Shown here: piece by piece, positions 1 through 8,179 of the stretch
Numbering within the stretch: position 1 is the first letter of the stretch
Layout: every line of letters begins with the position of its first letter
From: Filomicrobium sp.
Lineage (GTDB): Bacteria; Pseudomonadota; Alphaproteobacteria; Rhizobiales; Hyphomicrobiaceae
Direction of reading: 5' to 3'
DNA: 13,343 nt
Assembly: GCA_021775655.1 (NCBI GenBank)
Contig: JAJFHK010000253.1
Coordinates: 1 to 13,343, forward strand
The notes under the pieces: generated by a model
Told to the model about the DNA's origin: nothing
Databases searched by the model: none
What the model saw: the letters and a program-made list of their open reading frames with translations, nothing else
Program-made: the position numbers and the translations under genes

Positions 1-1214
1 CCTTCTGATAGGTCACGAGCAACTCTCTCGACGAGTTCTGTTCGATTGACGCGTTCCGATTGTATGCCTGCTTCTTCGAGAGCCATCGCTATTTGCTCGT
101 CAGTGTAACCGATACCGTACGAAGCATGCGTCAGCTCAAATCCCCGCGGCATTCCAAGAGTCTGATGCCAGTGCCAAAGGGTGCTTCCAAGCGGTGCACC
201 GGTATCGGACGCGCACGGCGGCACCCACACACGCTCAACGTTGGTTTCTTCGAGGACTTTAGCATTTGCCACACAGTTCAGCGCCACGCCTCCTGTCATC
301 ACCAGATTGCGTAAAGGCCGCTCCTTGACCATTGCCCGAACGATATGGACCACAACCTCCTCGGTGACCGTCTGCACCGCCTTGGCGATCGCAAGATGCC
401 GGTCTTCGAGCACACCACCGGGCATGCGCGGCACTCCAAAAATCTCGTAAAACTTTGCTGATAGTGGCTTCAACTCGCCGTATTTGGGGTACTCGAAGTA
501 ATCCATGTTGACTGCGTACCGGCCGCCATCTCGCAGTGCGACCACATCGCGAAACCGCTGCACGTAGCTGTCATCCCCGCAAGCAGCAAGCGCCATCACT
601 TTGCCCTCGTCGGAAAAACCGCGGAAGCCGAGAAAGTTTGTCACAAAGGTATAAACGAGGCCCACCGAATTCAGGATACCTTCCTGACTATGCCGCTCAA
701 GCCTGTTGCCGCTCCCAGAATAAATACTTGTCGCCGAGTCATCTCCGAACCCGTCCATGACAAGGATATTCGCCTCATCAAATGGTGAAACAAAAAACGA
801 TGCCGCATGCGAATCGTGATGCCCTACGCACAGGATAGGTGGTAGCGGCCTGCCACCTTCCACTATACGGTTCAGCCGGCGCGATAAGATAGCACTGAGG
901 CGAACAATTTCATTGCGCTGAGGTGTGTGCGAACTCTCCCGCAACAGATTCAAGCTCTGCGGCAGACCACGCAAAATGACTTGAAAAAAGCTTTGCCGCA
1001 GTTTCTTTTCGTCCCACGGCGTGGTGATAAGGTCGACATCGGCAAGTCCAGCTGCCCGAGGCCCCAAAGCTTCGACCACACAAAGTCGCGGGAAGGCTTT
1101 GGTTCGCTTTTCCCGATACAGTCGCTCTTCTTCGAGAACAAGGGATGGCACACCATCATCGAGGAGCGCCAATCCACTGTCATGGGTTGCAGCGACGAGC
1201 CCCATTATCCGCAA
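1..1214 (-). CDS. NodU/CmcH/TobZ-family O-carbamoyltransferase, N-terminal part (C-terminus cut by window edge)
   Basis: The family transfers a carbamoyl group from carbamoyl phosphate, through a carbamoyl-adenylate intermediate, to a hydroxyl of a sugar, antibiotic or Nod factor. The minus strand is open from 1214 to the window edge, giving 404 residues that match the Kae1-like domain. Visible motifs are an N-terminal HDSGLALLDDG (H11), GHHDSHAAS at 131-139 with the HxxxH pair H132/H136, GFRGFSDEGKVMALA near 196-210, TGGVALNCVAN at 308-318, and ASDTGAPLG with D337, which corresponds to the metal-ligand Asp of the family. The C-terminal YrdC-like domain would lie outside the window. I chose the TTG at 1214 over the ATG at 1205 because GGAGGT lies 9 nt upstream and the resulting MRIMGL start resembles family N-termini. 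The gene is 120 bp downstream of secA on the same strand. The acceptor substrate cannot be inferred, and no sugar or natural-product genes are visible here. Confidence 0.92.
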   Translation of the reverse strand, partial: MRIMGLVAATHDSGLALLDDGVPSLVLEEERLYREKRTKAFPRLCVVEALGPRAAGLADVDLITTPWDEKKLRQSFFQVILRGLPQSLNLLRESSHTPQRNEIVRLSAILSRRLNRIVEGGRPLPPILCVGHHDSHAASFFVSPFDEANILVMDGFGDDSATSIYSGSGNRLERHSQEGILNSVGLVYTFVTNFLGFRGFSDEGKVMALAACGDDSYVQRFRDVVALRDGGRYAVNMDYFEYPKYGELKPLSAKFYEIFGVPRMPGGVLEDRHLAIAKAVQTVTEEVVVHIVRAMVKERPLRNLVMTGGVALNCVANAKVLEETNVERVWVPPCASDTGAPLGSTLWHWHQTLGMPRGFELTHASYGIGYTDEQIAMALEEAGIQSERVNRTELVERVARDLSE

Positions 1215-1223
1215 TGCTGAACT

Positions 1224-1229
1224 ACCTCC
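1224..1229 (-). promoter_or_regulatory. Shine-Dalgarno GGAGGT for the carbamoyltransferase
   Basis: A full GGAGGT on the minus strand is separated by 9 nt from the TTG at 1214 and by 18 nt from the ATG at 1205. The normal spacing argues for TTG initiation. Confidence 0.6.
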
Positions 1230-1334
1230 GACCGGCTCTCTCCCCCAAGCGCAAACCATAACGCCAATCGATTACAGCGGCGATTGATCATAGCCTCGAA
1301 CCCGCCTGCCCAGACTGCAAGCTGATTGTCCGAT

Positions 1335-4256
1335 TCAGCCGTGGCAGTGCTTGTATTTCTTGCCCGACCCGCATGGGCATTGCGCATTACGCGACACCTT
1401 ACCCCAAGTCCCTGGATCGTTGGGGTCAATCGTTCCCGATCCTTTACGGGTTTTTAGTGGCGCGCGGCGCTCTTCCTGGCCGTCGTCAAATTGAGCGCGG
1501 CCTTCGATCACGGCATCAGCCATCTCGAATTCATCAAGGCCGGTCGTCGCGTCAATGTGGTGAGCCTCCATCGGTGGTAGCTCTTCATGCTGCAGGAACT
1601 CTTCCTCCTGATTTGGCGCCAATTCGATGTGCATGAGCTGGCCCGTCACCGCCTCGCGAAGTCGGCCCAGCAGCGCTTCAAAAAGGACGAAGGATTCGGT
1701 CTTGTATTCGTTGAGAGGGTCGCGCTGGCCATACGCCCGGAAACCGATCACCTGCCGCAGGTGCTCAAGCATCACGAGGTGCTCGCGCCACAGGTGATCG
1801 AGGGTTTGGAGCAGCACCATCTTCTCAATCTGGCGGAACAGCTCCGGACCGATCTCCGCGGTTTTTGCCGCAGCCCGCTCCTCGCCAGCCTTGATCAGGC
1901 GCTCCTCAAGCTCCTCATCCGCGATACCCTCTTCGTCTGCCCATTCCTTAATCGGTAGATCAAGCCCCAAGAGTTCCTTGATCGCCTCGCTGAGCCCCTC
2001 GGTATCCCATTGCTCAGCGTAGGCCTTCTCGGGGATATGCTTGCTGACCAGTTCACCAATCACTTGGTGTCGCAAGTCTTCAACTGTTTCCGAAACGTCG
2101 TCACTTTCCATGATCCCGAGTCGCTGTTCGAAGATCACCTTACGCTGGTCATTCATCACGTCGTCGTACTTGAGGACGTGCTTACGCGCGTCGTAGTTGC
2201 GCGCTTCGACCTTTTTCTGCGCCATCTCCAGCGACTTGTTCATCCAGCGGTGGGTAATCGCCTCTCCATCCTGCATGCCAAGCTTGCCCAGAATGCTGTC
2301 CATCTTGTCTGAGCCGAAGATGCGCATCAGATCGTCGTCAAGCGCCAGATAGAATTTCGAGCGACCGGGATCACCTTGACGGCCCGAGCGCCCGCGCAGC
2401 TGATTATCAATTCGCCGGCTTTCGTGGCGTTCCGTTGCAACGACGTAAAGTCCGCCGGCCTCGAGGGCCTTACGCTTTTGCTCCGCAACGTCCGCTTCGA
2501 TCTCGCTGCGCTTCGAGTTAACGGCTTTATCGGAAAGTTCGCGGTTTTGGCGTTCTTCTTCTTCCATCCAGTCACGAACGAGGAATTCGACATTGCCGCC
2601 AAGCTGAATGTCAGTGCCGCGACCAGCCATGTTGGTGGCGATCGTAACGGCTCCAGGCACACCGGCCTGTGCAATGATGTTGGCTTCCTGCTCGTGATAA
2701 CGGGCGTTGAGCACCTTGTGATCGATCAGCGGCTTTCCAGCCTTGGCTTTCTTGGCAAGTTCGACCAGATGTTGCCCGGCACTTTCCAAATGTTCACGGT
2801 ACTCGGCCTCCTTTGGCGACTTAAACGTCTCTGCCTGCGCCAAAAGCTTCTTGCCAAGATCATCAATGTATTTCTTGTCCTTTAGAAGCTCTGATAAGTA
2901 TTCCGACTTTTCAATCGACGCGGTACCAACCAGCACCGGCTGTCCGCGACGCACCGCATCCGACAATTCCACAATAATGGCGCGGTATTTCTCGTCCTGA
3001 GTCCGGTAGACTTCGTCGTCCTCATCGACCCGTCCAACGTCGACATTGGTTGGAATCTCAAGAACGTCGAGGCCGTAGATGTCCATGAATTCGGACGCTT
3101 CCGTCGCCGCCGTGCCTGTCATGCCGCCAAGCTTGTCGTACAGACGGAAATAATTTTGGAAAGTAATCGAAGCCAGCGTTTGGTTCTCGGGCTGGATTTC
3201 CGCGTTTTCCTTGGCTTCAAGCGCCTGGTGAAGACCTTCCGAATAGCGCCGGCCAGGCATCATGCGCCCGGTGAACTCGTCGATGATGACGACGTCCCCG
3301 TCTTTGACGATATAGTCTTTGTCACGCTGGAAGAGCTTATGCGCGCGCAACGCCTGATTGACGTGATGCACCGCGGAAACATTCTCGATGTCGTAAAGCG
3401 TTGACCCCTTTAGAAGTCCGGCTTCGTCGAGGAGGCGCTCCATTTCTTCGTTGCCCTCGTCCGACAACGCCACCTGTCGCTGTTTTTCATCGATCTCATA
3501 GTGCTCTGGTTGCAGCTTCGGAATTAGCTTGTCGATCGCGACATAAAGATCGGCCTTGTCATCAAGCGGACCGGAAATGATCAACGGCGTTCGCGCTTCA
3601 TCAACCAGGATCGAGTCAACTTCGTCGACAATCGCGAAGGCATGACCGCGCTGGACCATTTCTTCTGCGCTCATCTTCATATTATCGCGCAGATAATCGA
3701 AACCGAGCTCGTTGTTGGTTGCATAGGTCACGTCGCAGGCGTACTGCGCCTTGCGTTCTTCATCATCCAAATCATGCACGATGCAGCCGACCGACAACCC
3801 AAGAAAACGGTAGACCTGACCCATCCACTCCGCATCGCGACTGGCCAGATAGTCGTTGACCGTGACGACGTGAACGCCGTTGCCCGTCAGAGCGTTGAGA
3901 TAAACCGGAAGAGTCGCCACCAGCGTCTTGCCTTCACCGGTCTTCAACTCGGCGATGTCACCGCTGTTCAGCACCATGCCGCCGATTAGCTGTACATCGA
4001 AGTGACGCTGGCCCAGGGTGCGCTTGGCTGCTTCCCGCACGGTTGCAAACGCGGGCACCAGCAGGTCGTCGAGATTTGCGCCATTGGCCAGATCCTCCTT
4101 GAAGGTCACTGTCCGCTTGCGTAATTCCTCATCGCTGAGCGCTTCGAGCTCATTTTCAAGCCCGTTAATCAACTCCACCCGGGGACGAAACTTGCGCACC
4201 TGGCGCTCGTTGGAGGAACCGAAAATCTTGGAAGCTATATTGCCGAAAGAGAGCAT
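1335..4256 (-). CDS. secA: Preprotein translocase ATPase SecA
   Basis: SecA is the cytosolic and membrane-peripheral motor that drives unfolded preproteins through SecYEG using ATP. The product is 973 aa. It shows Walker A TGEGKT at about 106-111, Walker B DEVDS at 211-215 followed by [15 protein letters not shown], the preprotein-binding/NBD1 region with GGMTGTA at about 377-383, helicase motifs [14 protein letters not shown] at 541-554 and [11 protein letters not shown] at 619-629, and the helical scaffold segment containing [12 protein letters not shown]. It ends in a SEC-C zinc motif with C960, C962, C971 and H972. I chose the ATG at 4256 because [14 protein letters not shown] is the usual N-terminus and GAGGA lies about 8 nt upstream; the reading frame extends 21 codons further without support. 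The protein is longer than the 901-aa E. coli SecA, mainly through about 50 extra charged residues at 460-512. It diverges from the PPIase gene. Confidence 0.98.
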   Translation of the reverse strand: MLSFGNIASKIFGSSNERQVRKFRPRVELINGLENELEALSDEELRKRTVTFKEDLANGANLDDLLVPAFATVREAAKRTLGQRHFDVQLIGGMVLNSGDIAELKTGEGKTLVATLPVYLNALTGNGVHVVTVNDYLASRDAEWMGQVYRFLGLSVGCIVHDLDDEERKAQYACDVTYATNNELGFDYLRDNMKMSAEEMVQRGHAFAIVDEVDSILVDEARTPLIISGPLDDKADLYVAIDKLIPKLQPEHYEIDEKQRQVALSDEGNEEMERLLDEAGLLKGSTLYDIENVSAVHHVNQALRAHKLFQRDKDYIVKDGDVVIIDEFTGRMMPGRRYSEGLHQALEAKENAEIQPENQTLASITFQNYFRLYDKLGGMTGTAATEASEFMDIYGLDVLEIPTNVDVGRVDEDDEVYRTQDEKYRAIIVELSDAVRRGQPVLVGTASIEKSEYLSELLKDKKYIDDLGKKLLAQAETFKSPKEAEYREHLESAGQHLVELAKKAKAGKPLIDHKVLNARYHEQEANIIAQAGVPGAVTIATNMAGRGTDIQLGGNVEFLVRDWMEEEERQNRELSDKAVNSKRSEIEADVAEQKRKALEAGGLYVVATERHESRRIDNQLRGRSGRQGDPGRSKFYLALDDDLMRIFGSDKMDSILGKLGMQDGEAITHRWMNKSLEMAQKKVEARNYDARKHVLKYDDVMNDQRKVIFEQRLGIMESDDVSETVEDLRHQVIGELVSKHIPEKAYAEQWDTEGLSEAIKELLGLDLPIKEWADEEGIADEELEERLIKAGEERAAAKTAEIGPELFRQIEKMVLLQTLDHLWREHLVMLEHLRQVIGFRAYGQRDPLNEYKTESFVLFEALLGRLREAVTGQLMHIELAPNQEEEFLQHEELPPMEAHHIDATTGLDEFEMADAVIEGRAQFDDGQEERRAPLKTRKGSGTIDPNDPGTWGKVSRNAQCPCGSGKKYKHCHG

Positions 4257-4472
4257 CAAAGTCCTCGAGAGGCGTGGTTCGGTCAGGACATCCGACCGAC
4301 TGGGATTGGGCAGCCCCACAATAAGCAGGGTCCGGCCGGTAAACGGGCGGAAAAATGGGGTCTAAGCTGAGAGTCGGCCAGAGTTGAAAGCGAACCTCTA
4401 ATGGAACGGGAAGTGAACGCTGGACACGGCTTATCCCTTAGCGGGACGCCAGCGGCATCACGGCTGCACAGA

Positions 4473-4502
4473 GCAATAAGGAACGCTGACGACAATTGTC
4501 AA
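4473..4502 (-). promoter_or_regulatory. Candidate sigma-70-type promoter for secA
   Basis: On the minus strand, a perfect -35 TTGACA (4502-4497) is followed by an 18-nt spacer and a weak -10 TATTGC (4478-4473). The -35 box overlaps the GACAATTGTC palindrome. The weak -10 and the roughly 215-nt distance to the secA start keep confidence low. Confidence 0.3.
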
Positions 4503-4524
4503 CGCGTCGAACCGCCGGTATCGC
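4496..4524 (+). promoter_or_regulatory. Candidate sigma-70-type promoter for the PPIase-argJ-tpm-mutT group
   Basis: On the plus strand, -35 TTGTCA (4496-4501, 5 of 6 consensus bases) is followed by a 17-nt spacer and -10 TATCGC (4519-4524, 3 of 6). It shares the central palindrome with the leftward candidate, so the two could compete or be co-regulated. Confidence 0.3.
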
Positions 4525-4691
4525 CTATTCATCAGGGCGAGCCTGTCTAATTCTTCACTTGGCAGGACGCAACAGCTCTGTTCTAACGGCCCGCGATAAT
4601 CCGCTGCGCGCGCGCATGACCCGACCATCATATTGGGCGAACCCGCCAAATCATCGCACCATACGACCCATCGTAACCGAGTTGAGAGCCC

Positions 4692-5681
4692 ATGATCGCA
4701 AATCTAACGAGCAAATCGAGCCAAATCGCAAGTCTGGCGCTGACGGCCAGCCTGTCTTTCGCGGCTCTTTCCCCGACGATTGCCCAAGAAACTACCGCTG
4801 CTGGCCCAACATCCGCAATCGCAACGGTCAACGGCCACAATATCACCGAACGAGACATCGAACTGGCGGAAACTGAAATAGGCTCTGACCTCGGCAAACT
4901 CGCACCCGAGACCCGTCGCCGCGTCCTCGTGGAATACGTCATCGAGACGCAATTGATGGCCGACGCGCTCGAAAAGGAAAAGGCGGCTGCTGGCAGCGAC
5001 CTCGACAGCGCTCTCGCCTACTTCGAGCGGCGCGCCAAGCGCGAAACCTATTTCGAGAACAAGGTCAAATCGTCAATTAGCGAAGCCGCCGCCAAAACGT
5101 TCTTCAACGACCGCGTCAAGACCATGAAGCCCGAGGAAGAGGTCAAGGCCCGACACATCCTTGTCGAGACCGAACCCGAAGCACGCGACATCAAGGAAAA
5201 ACTCGCCCGTGGCGGCGATTTCGCCGAATTGGCCGGAGAATATTCCAAGGACCCCGGCACCAAAGGCAATGGTGGGTTGCTCGGCTTTTTCTCACGCGGC
5301 CAAATGGTCCCACAATTTGAGGAAGCTGCATTCTCGATAGAGCCTAACGAAGTATCCGAGCCGGTCCAAAGCCGCTTTGGCTGGCATGTAATCCTGGTCG
5401 AAGAAAAACGCCAAAAGCCGCTTCCAAAGTTCGATGAGGTCAAAGATCAAATCCTCAACGGGATGATTCACCAGAAGGCCCAGTCAGTCGCCAAGCAATT
5501 GCGCGACAGCTCAAAGATCGAGTATCTCGACGAAGACATCAAAAAGCAGGTCATCGCGGAGAAGGCCCGCGCCGAGATTCAGCAGCAACAAATGATCCAG
5601 CAGATTGAAGAAATGAAGAATGCCCAAGACGCCAAGAAGGGCGAAGCTGGAGAAGCCGAAAAACCCGCTGAGAAAAAATAA
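4692..5681 (+). CDS. Exported parvulin-type peptidyl-prolyl cis-trans isomerase (PrsA/SurA/PpiC-like)
   Basis: This is a parvulin foldase that isomerises X-Pro bonds in exported proteins, probably in the periplasm. The 329-aa product starts with a Sec-type signal peptide: a hydrophobic stretch at about 11-31 and a plausible signal peptidase I cut after the TIA at 29-31. The n-region is weakly charged, with only K8. A helical SurA-N-like segment covers about 40-140. The rotamase domain spans about 150-240, with VKARHILVET at 151-160, GGDFAELAGEYSKDPGTKGNGG at 174-195, FFSRGQMVPQFEEAAF at 199-214 and FGWHVILVEE at 229-238. The C-terminus is charged and Gln/Lys/Glu-rich, so probably coiled coil followed by a disordered tail. 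It is divergent from secA, fitting a secretion/folding pair, and lies 83 bp before argJ. Whether it acts on outer-membrane proteins like SurA is unknown. Confidence 0.92.
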   Translation: MIANLTSKSSQIASLALTASLSFAALSPTIAQETTAAGPTSAIATVNGHNITERDIELAETEIGSDLGKLAPETRRRVLVEYVIETQLMADALEKEKAAAGSDLDSALAYFERRAKRETYFENKVKSSISEAAAKTFFNDRVKTMKPEEEVKARHILVETEPEARDIKEKLARGGDFAELAGEYSKDPGTKGNGGLLGFFSRGQMVPQFEEAAFSIEPNEVSEPVQSRFGWHVILVEEKRQKPLPKFDEVKDQILNGMIHQKAQSVAKQLRDSSKIEYLDEDIKKQVIAEKARAEIQQQQMIQQIEEMKNAQDAKKGEAGEAEKPAEKK

Positions 5682-5764
5682 CCTGTCACCAGTTGTCATT
5701 CCTGTCTGGGCAGAGATGACACCGCGCAGCCCAATTGGCTCAAGAAATTCATAACGGAACCACG

Positions 5765-7012
5765 ATGGGCAGCGCGCACGCCGTCTCCCCCTTTGCCCCA
5801 GAAACGCTGCCGGCCATGCCTGCAGTCCCCGGTGTACGCTTCGCGACCGCCGCGGCCGGTATCAGATATGCTGGCCGCACGGACTTGATGCTAGCCGTAT
5901 TTGACCCAGGCACCGTCGCCTCAGGTGTTCTCACACAATCAAAAACTCGCTCAGCCTCCGTCGATTGGTGCGCCGAGCAGCTCAAGCATGGCCGCGCCCG
6001 CGCGCTTGTCGTCAATTCCGGCAACGCCAACGCCTTCACCGGTCGACGTGGCGAAGAAGCCGTGCGCCTTACTGCCGAGGCGGCGGCCAAAGCAGTCGGC
6101 TGTGCTCCTGAAGAGGTCTTCATTTCTTCGACGGGTGTCATCGGCGAGCCGCTCGACACTGACAAATTCGCCCATCTTCTCGACGGACTAGCGAAGGCCG
6201 CGTCAGCCGATGCATGGCAGGACGCCGCCCGCGCGATCATGACAACCGATACTTATCCGAAGCTTACAACTACCGCGCTGACGGGTATTGGCGATGACAG
6301 CGCACGCCTATCGGGAATCGCAAAAGGCGCCGGCATGATCGCGCCCGACATGGCAACGATGCTGTCCTACATCGTCACAGATTTATCCGTCTCTCATAAT
6401 GTCCTGCAGAAGGCTGTCTCTGCCGCCGCGGATGCCACGTTCAATTGCATCACGGTCGACGGCGACACCTCCACCAGCGACACGGTGCTCGTCTTTGCTA
6501 CCGGCAAAGCAACGTCAAGAGGCCTGCCAAGCATCGATGGTCCGGGCGGCGGCTTGGACACATTCTCCTCAGCGCTAATCAGTTCAATGCATGATCTTGC
6601 CCAGGCAATTGTCCGAGATGGCGAAGGGTTGACAAAACACGTCACCATAAAGGTATCGGGCGCCGAAAACGACAATGCCGCCAGACGAATCGCGTTCGCA
6701 ATCGCAAATTCTCCAATCATGAAAACCGCCATTGCCGGCGAGGACCCCAATTGGGGCCGCGTAGTCATGGCCGTCGGCAAAGCAGGCGAAGCAGCGAACC
6801 GCGACAAGCTCGACATCTGGTTTGGCCCGTGCCAGATGGCCAAGTCCGGTGAGCGAGCTGCTGACTATAACGAAGGCGCCGCTGCCCGGTACATGAAGAA
6901 TGCCGAGATCGAGATCCTCGTCGATGTCGGTATCGCAAAGGGCAAAGCCACGGTCTGGACCTGCGATCTGACTCACGGCTACGTTTCAATAAACGCAGAT
7001 TATCGAAGCTGA
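5765..7012 (+). CDS. argJ: Arginine biosynthesis protein ArgJ (glutamate/ornithine N-acetyltransferase)
   Basis: ArgJ moves the acetyl group from N-acetylornithine to glutamate in the cyclic arginine pathway. Bifunctional forms also acetylate glutamate from acetyl-CoA, and the sequence alone does not settle which type this is. The protein matches the family end to end. It has VPGVRFATAAAGIRY near the N-terminus, VVNSGNANAFTG, the oxyanion-hole region SSTGVIG, and the autocleavage site KGAGMIAPDMATML, where cleavage falls between Ala and Thr and the Thr (codon 6356-6358, residue 198) becomes the nucleophile of the beta chain. It also has GEDPNWGRV and a typical C-terminal CDLTHGYVSINADYRS. I chose the ATG at 5765 (GGA about 6 nt upstream, 415 aa). 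An in-frame TTG at 5735 would add 10 residues and cannot be excluded. It lies between the PPIase gene and tpm on the same strand. Confidence 0.97.
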   Translation: MGSAHAVSPFAPETLPAMPAVPGVRFATAAAGIRYAGRTDLMLAVFDPGTVASGVLTQSKTRSASVDWCAEQLKHGRARALVVNSGNANAFTGRRGEEAVRLTAEAAAKAVGCAPEEVFISSTGVIGEPLDTDKFAHLLDGLAKAASADAWQDAARAIMTTDTYPKLTTTALTGIGDDSARLSGIAKGAGMIAPDMATMLSYIVTDLSVSHNVLQKAVSAAADATFNCITVDGDTSTSDTVLVFATGKATSRGLPSIDGPGGGLDTFSSALISSMHDLAQAIVRDGEGLTKHVTIKVSGAENDNAARRIAFAIANSPIMKTAIAGEDPNWGRVVMAVGKAGEAANRDKLDIWFGPCQMAKSGERAADYNEGAAARYMKNAEIEILVDVGIAKGKATVWTCDLTHGYVSINADYRS

Positions 7013-7061
7013 CGCAGCAGGACGCGAGAACGCGCCGGTGGCGTCAACGAAGAGGTACGTC

Positions 7062-7718
7062 ATGGAAGCCTCGTTCTGGCACGAACGCTGGGAGAAAGGC
7101 GACATCGGATTTCATCGCGATGTCACCCACGCCTCGCTTGGCAATCATTGGGCCGCGTTAGATGTCCCACCGCCCGCAACTGTTTTGGTCCCGCTTTGCG
7201 GCAAGAGCCTCGACATGGCTTGGCTCGTCAACAAAGGCTACAAGATACTGGGTGTAGAGCTGAGCCAACTTGCAATTGACGCATTTTTTGCCAGCCAGAA
7301 CCTCACTCCCACCATTCGGACAGAAGGTCCGCACACGATAAATACGGCTGGCCCCTATGAGCTTTGGTGCGGTGACATATTCAAACTGCCAGCAGAAGCC
7401 CTCCGTGGCATTGCTGCAGTCTACGACCGGGCAAGCTTGGTCGCTTTCCCGCCTGGCATCCAAGGCTCTTACGCCAACTGGCTCTCGACAATGGCCGGCA
7501 GCGCGCCCATCTTGCTTGTCGGGTTGTCTTACGACGAATCCGAAATGAACGGCCCCCCATTCTCGATCCCAGAAGCAAGGGTCCGTGAACTGCTTAGCCG
7601 GAGCTTCGACCTCGACATCCTCTCTAACGAGGATGTCATGGAGGCCAATTCCGGACTTATGAAGCGCGGACTTACCGCCTTGCAAGAGACGGTGTACGTG
7701 GCGCGGAGAAAGACATGA
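7062..7718 (+). CDS. tpm: Thiopurine S-methyltransferase (TPMT family)
   Basis: This SAM-dependent enzyme methylates thiopurines. Bacterial members have been linked to methylation and volatilisation of tellurite and selenite, but the natural substrate is uncertain. The product is 218 aa, the usual bacterial length. It shows FWHERWEKGDIGFH at 5-18, VLVPLCGKSLDMAWL at 41-55 (SAM-binding region with the family's LCGKSxD), LGVELSQLAIDAFF at 63-76, VYDRASLVAFPP at 120-131, and GPPFSIP at 164-170. I chose the ATG at 7062 because AGAGGT lies 5 nt upstream and the N-terminus matches the family; a GTG at 7038 in the same frame has weaker support. It starts 49 bp after argJ and its stop overlaps the mutT start (ATGA), so it is probably co-transcribed and translationally coupled with mutT. 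Confidence 0.93.
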   Translation: MEASFWHERWEKGDIGFHRDVTHASLGNHWAALDVPPPATVLVPLCGKSLDMAWLVNKGYKILGVELSQLAIDAFFASQNLTPTIRTEGPHTINTAGPYELWCGDIFKLPAEALRGIAAVYDRASLVAFPPGIQGSYANWLSTMAGSAPILLVGLSYDESEMNGPPFSIPEARVRELLSRSFDLDILSNEDVMEANSGLMKRGLTALQETVYVARRKT

Positions 7719-8179
7719 GCGACGTGGAAACCCTTGAGGCCTTGCACCAGAACCGGACGGCTGCGGCCCGCAAGTCCGTGCCGATCATCCTGGTCGCTGC
7801 CGCAGCCCTCATTGACGAAGATAGTCGCGTGCTCATCTGCAAGCGCCCGGAAGGCAAATCGCTCGCTGGACTATGGGAATTCCCAGGCGGCAAGGTTGAA
7901 AACGGAGAAACCCCTGAAACTGCTCTAGTCCGTGAACTGCGCGAAGAGCTGACAATTGAGGTTTGTGAAACCTGCCTCAGCCCGTTCACATTCGCCAGCC
8001 ACACATATGAGAAGTTCCACCTGCTGATGCCGCTGTTTCTGTTGCGAAAGTGGGATGGTGAAATTGTATCGACAGAGCATCCGGAAATCGCATGGGTCCA
8101 GGCCAACAGACTGAGCCGGTATCCCATGCCTCCTGCCGACGTGCCCATGGTCCCGCTGTTGCGAGATTTGCTGTGCTAG
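7715..8179 (+). CDS. mutT: MutT-like Nudix hydrolase (probable 8-oxo-dGTP diphosphatase)
   Basis: Close relatives hydrolyse 8-oxo-dGTP to the monophosphate, so the oxidised base cannot be incorporated into DNA. The product is 154 aa. After a short N-terminal extension comes a beta strand PIILVAAAALID, then CKRPEGKSLAGLWEFPGGK at 42-60. The Nudix box is at 59-81: G59, E65, and REL-R-EE at 73-78. The usual Gly of the box's end (REUXEEXGU) is Thr80 here. WEFPGGK preceding the box and YPMPPADVPMVPLL at the C-terminus are typical of MutT rather than general Nudix enzymes. Its ATG overlaps the tpm stop by 4 nt. It is the last gene of the rightward group; the next gene converges on it across 392 bp. 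Confidence 0.92.
   Translation: MSDVETLEALHQNRTAAARKSVPIILVAAAALIDEDSRVLICKRPEGKSLAGLWEFPGGKVENGETPETALVRELREELTIEVCETCLSPFTFASHTYEKFHLLMPLFLLRKWDGEIVSTEHPEIAWVQANRLSRYPMPPADVPMVPLLRDLLC

Larger units (their letters stand above)
4257..4691. other. Divergent secA / PPIase intergenic region (435 bp)
   Basis: No convincing gene lies here. Short open frames on both strands have no recognisable motif and mostly continue into the flanking genes. The region should hold promoters for secA (leftward) and for the PPIase-argJ-tpm-mutT group (rightward). A perfect palindrome GACAATTGTC at 4491-4500 sits in the middle and overlaps candidate -35 boxes for both directions. If those promoters are real, secA would have a leader of about 210 nt and the PPIase one of about 160 nt. 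I see no strong terminator or recognisable riboswitch. Confidence 0.6.

Noticed and set aside
1265..1286. Inverted repeat CAATCG-10nt-CGATTG between secA and the carbamoyltransferase gene as a terminator
   Set aside because: Six-bp AT-containing stem with no T tract; too weak to call.
1373..3989. Many plus-strand open frames opposite secA
   Set aside because: They lie antisense to a full-length, motif-rich SecA gene and show no family similarity; shadow frames from codon bias.
4257..4319. In-frame 21-codon N-terminal extension of SecA starting at 4319
   Set aside because: The ATG at 4256 has a good Shine-Dalgarno and matches the usual SecA N-terminus; the extension has no similarity to SecA.
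4283..4649. Two minus-strand open frames of 70 and 63 codons upstream of secA
   Set aside because: No motif, signal or arrest-peptide pattern recognised, poor start contexts; the region is better read as promoter and leader DNA.
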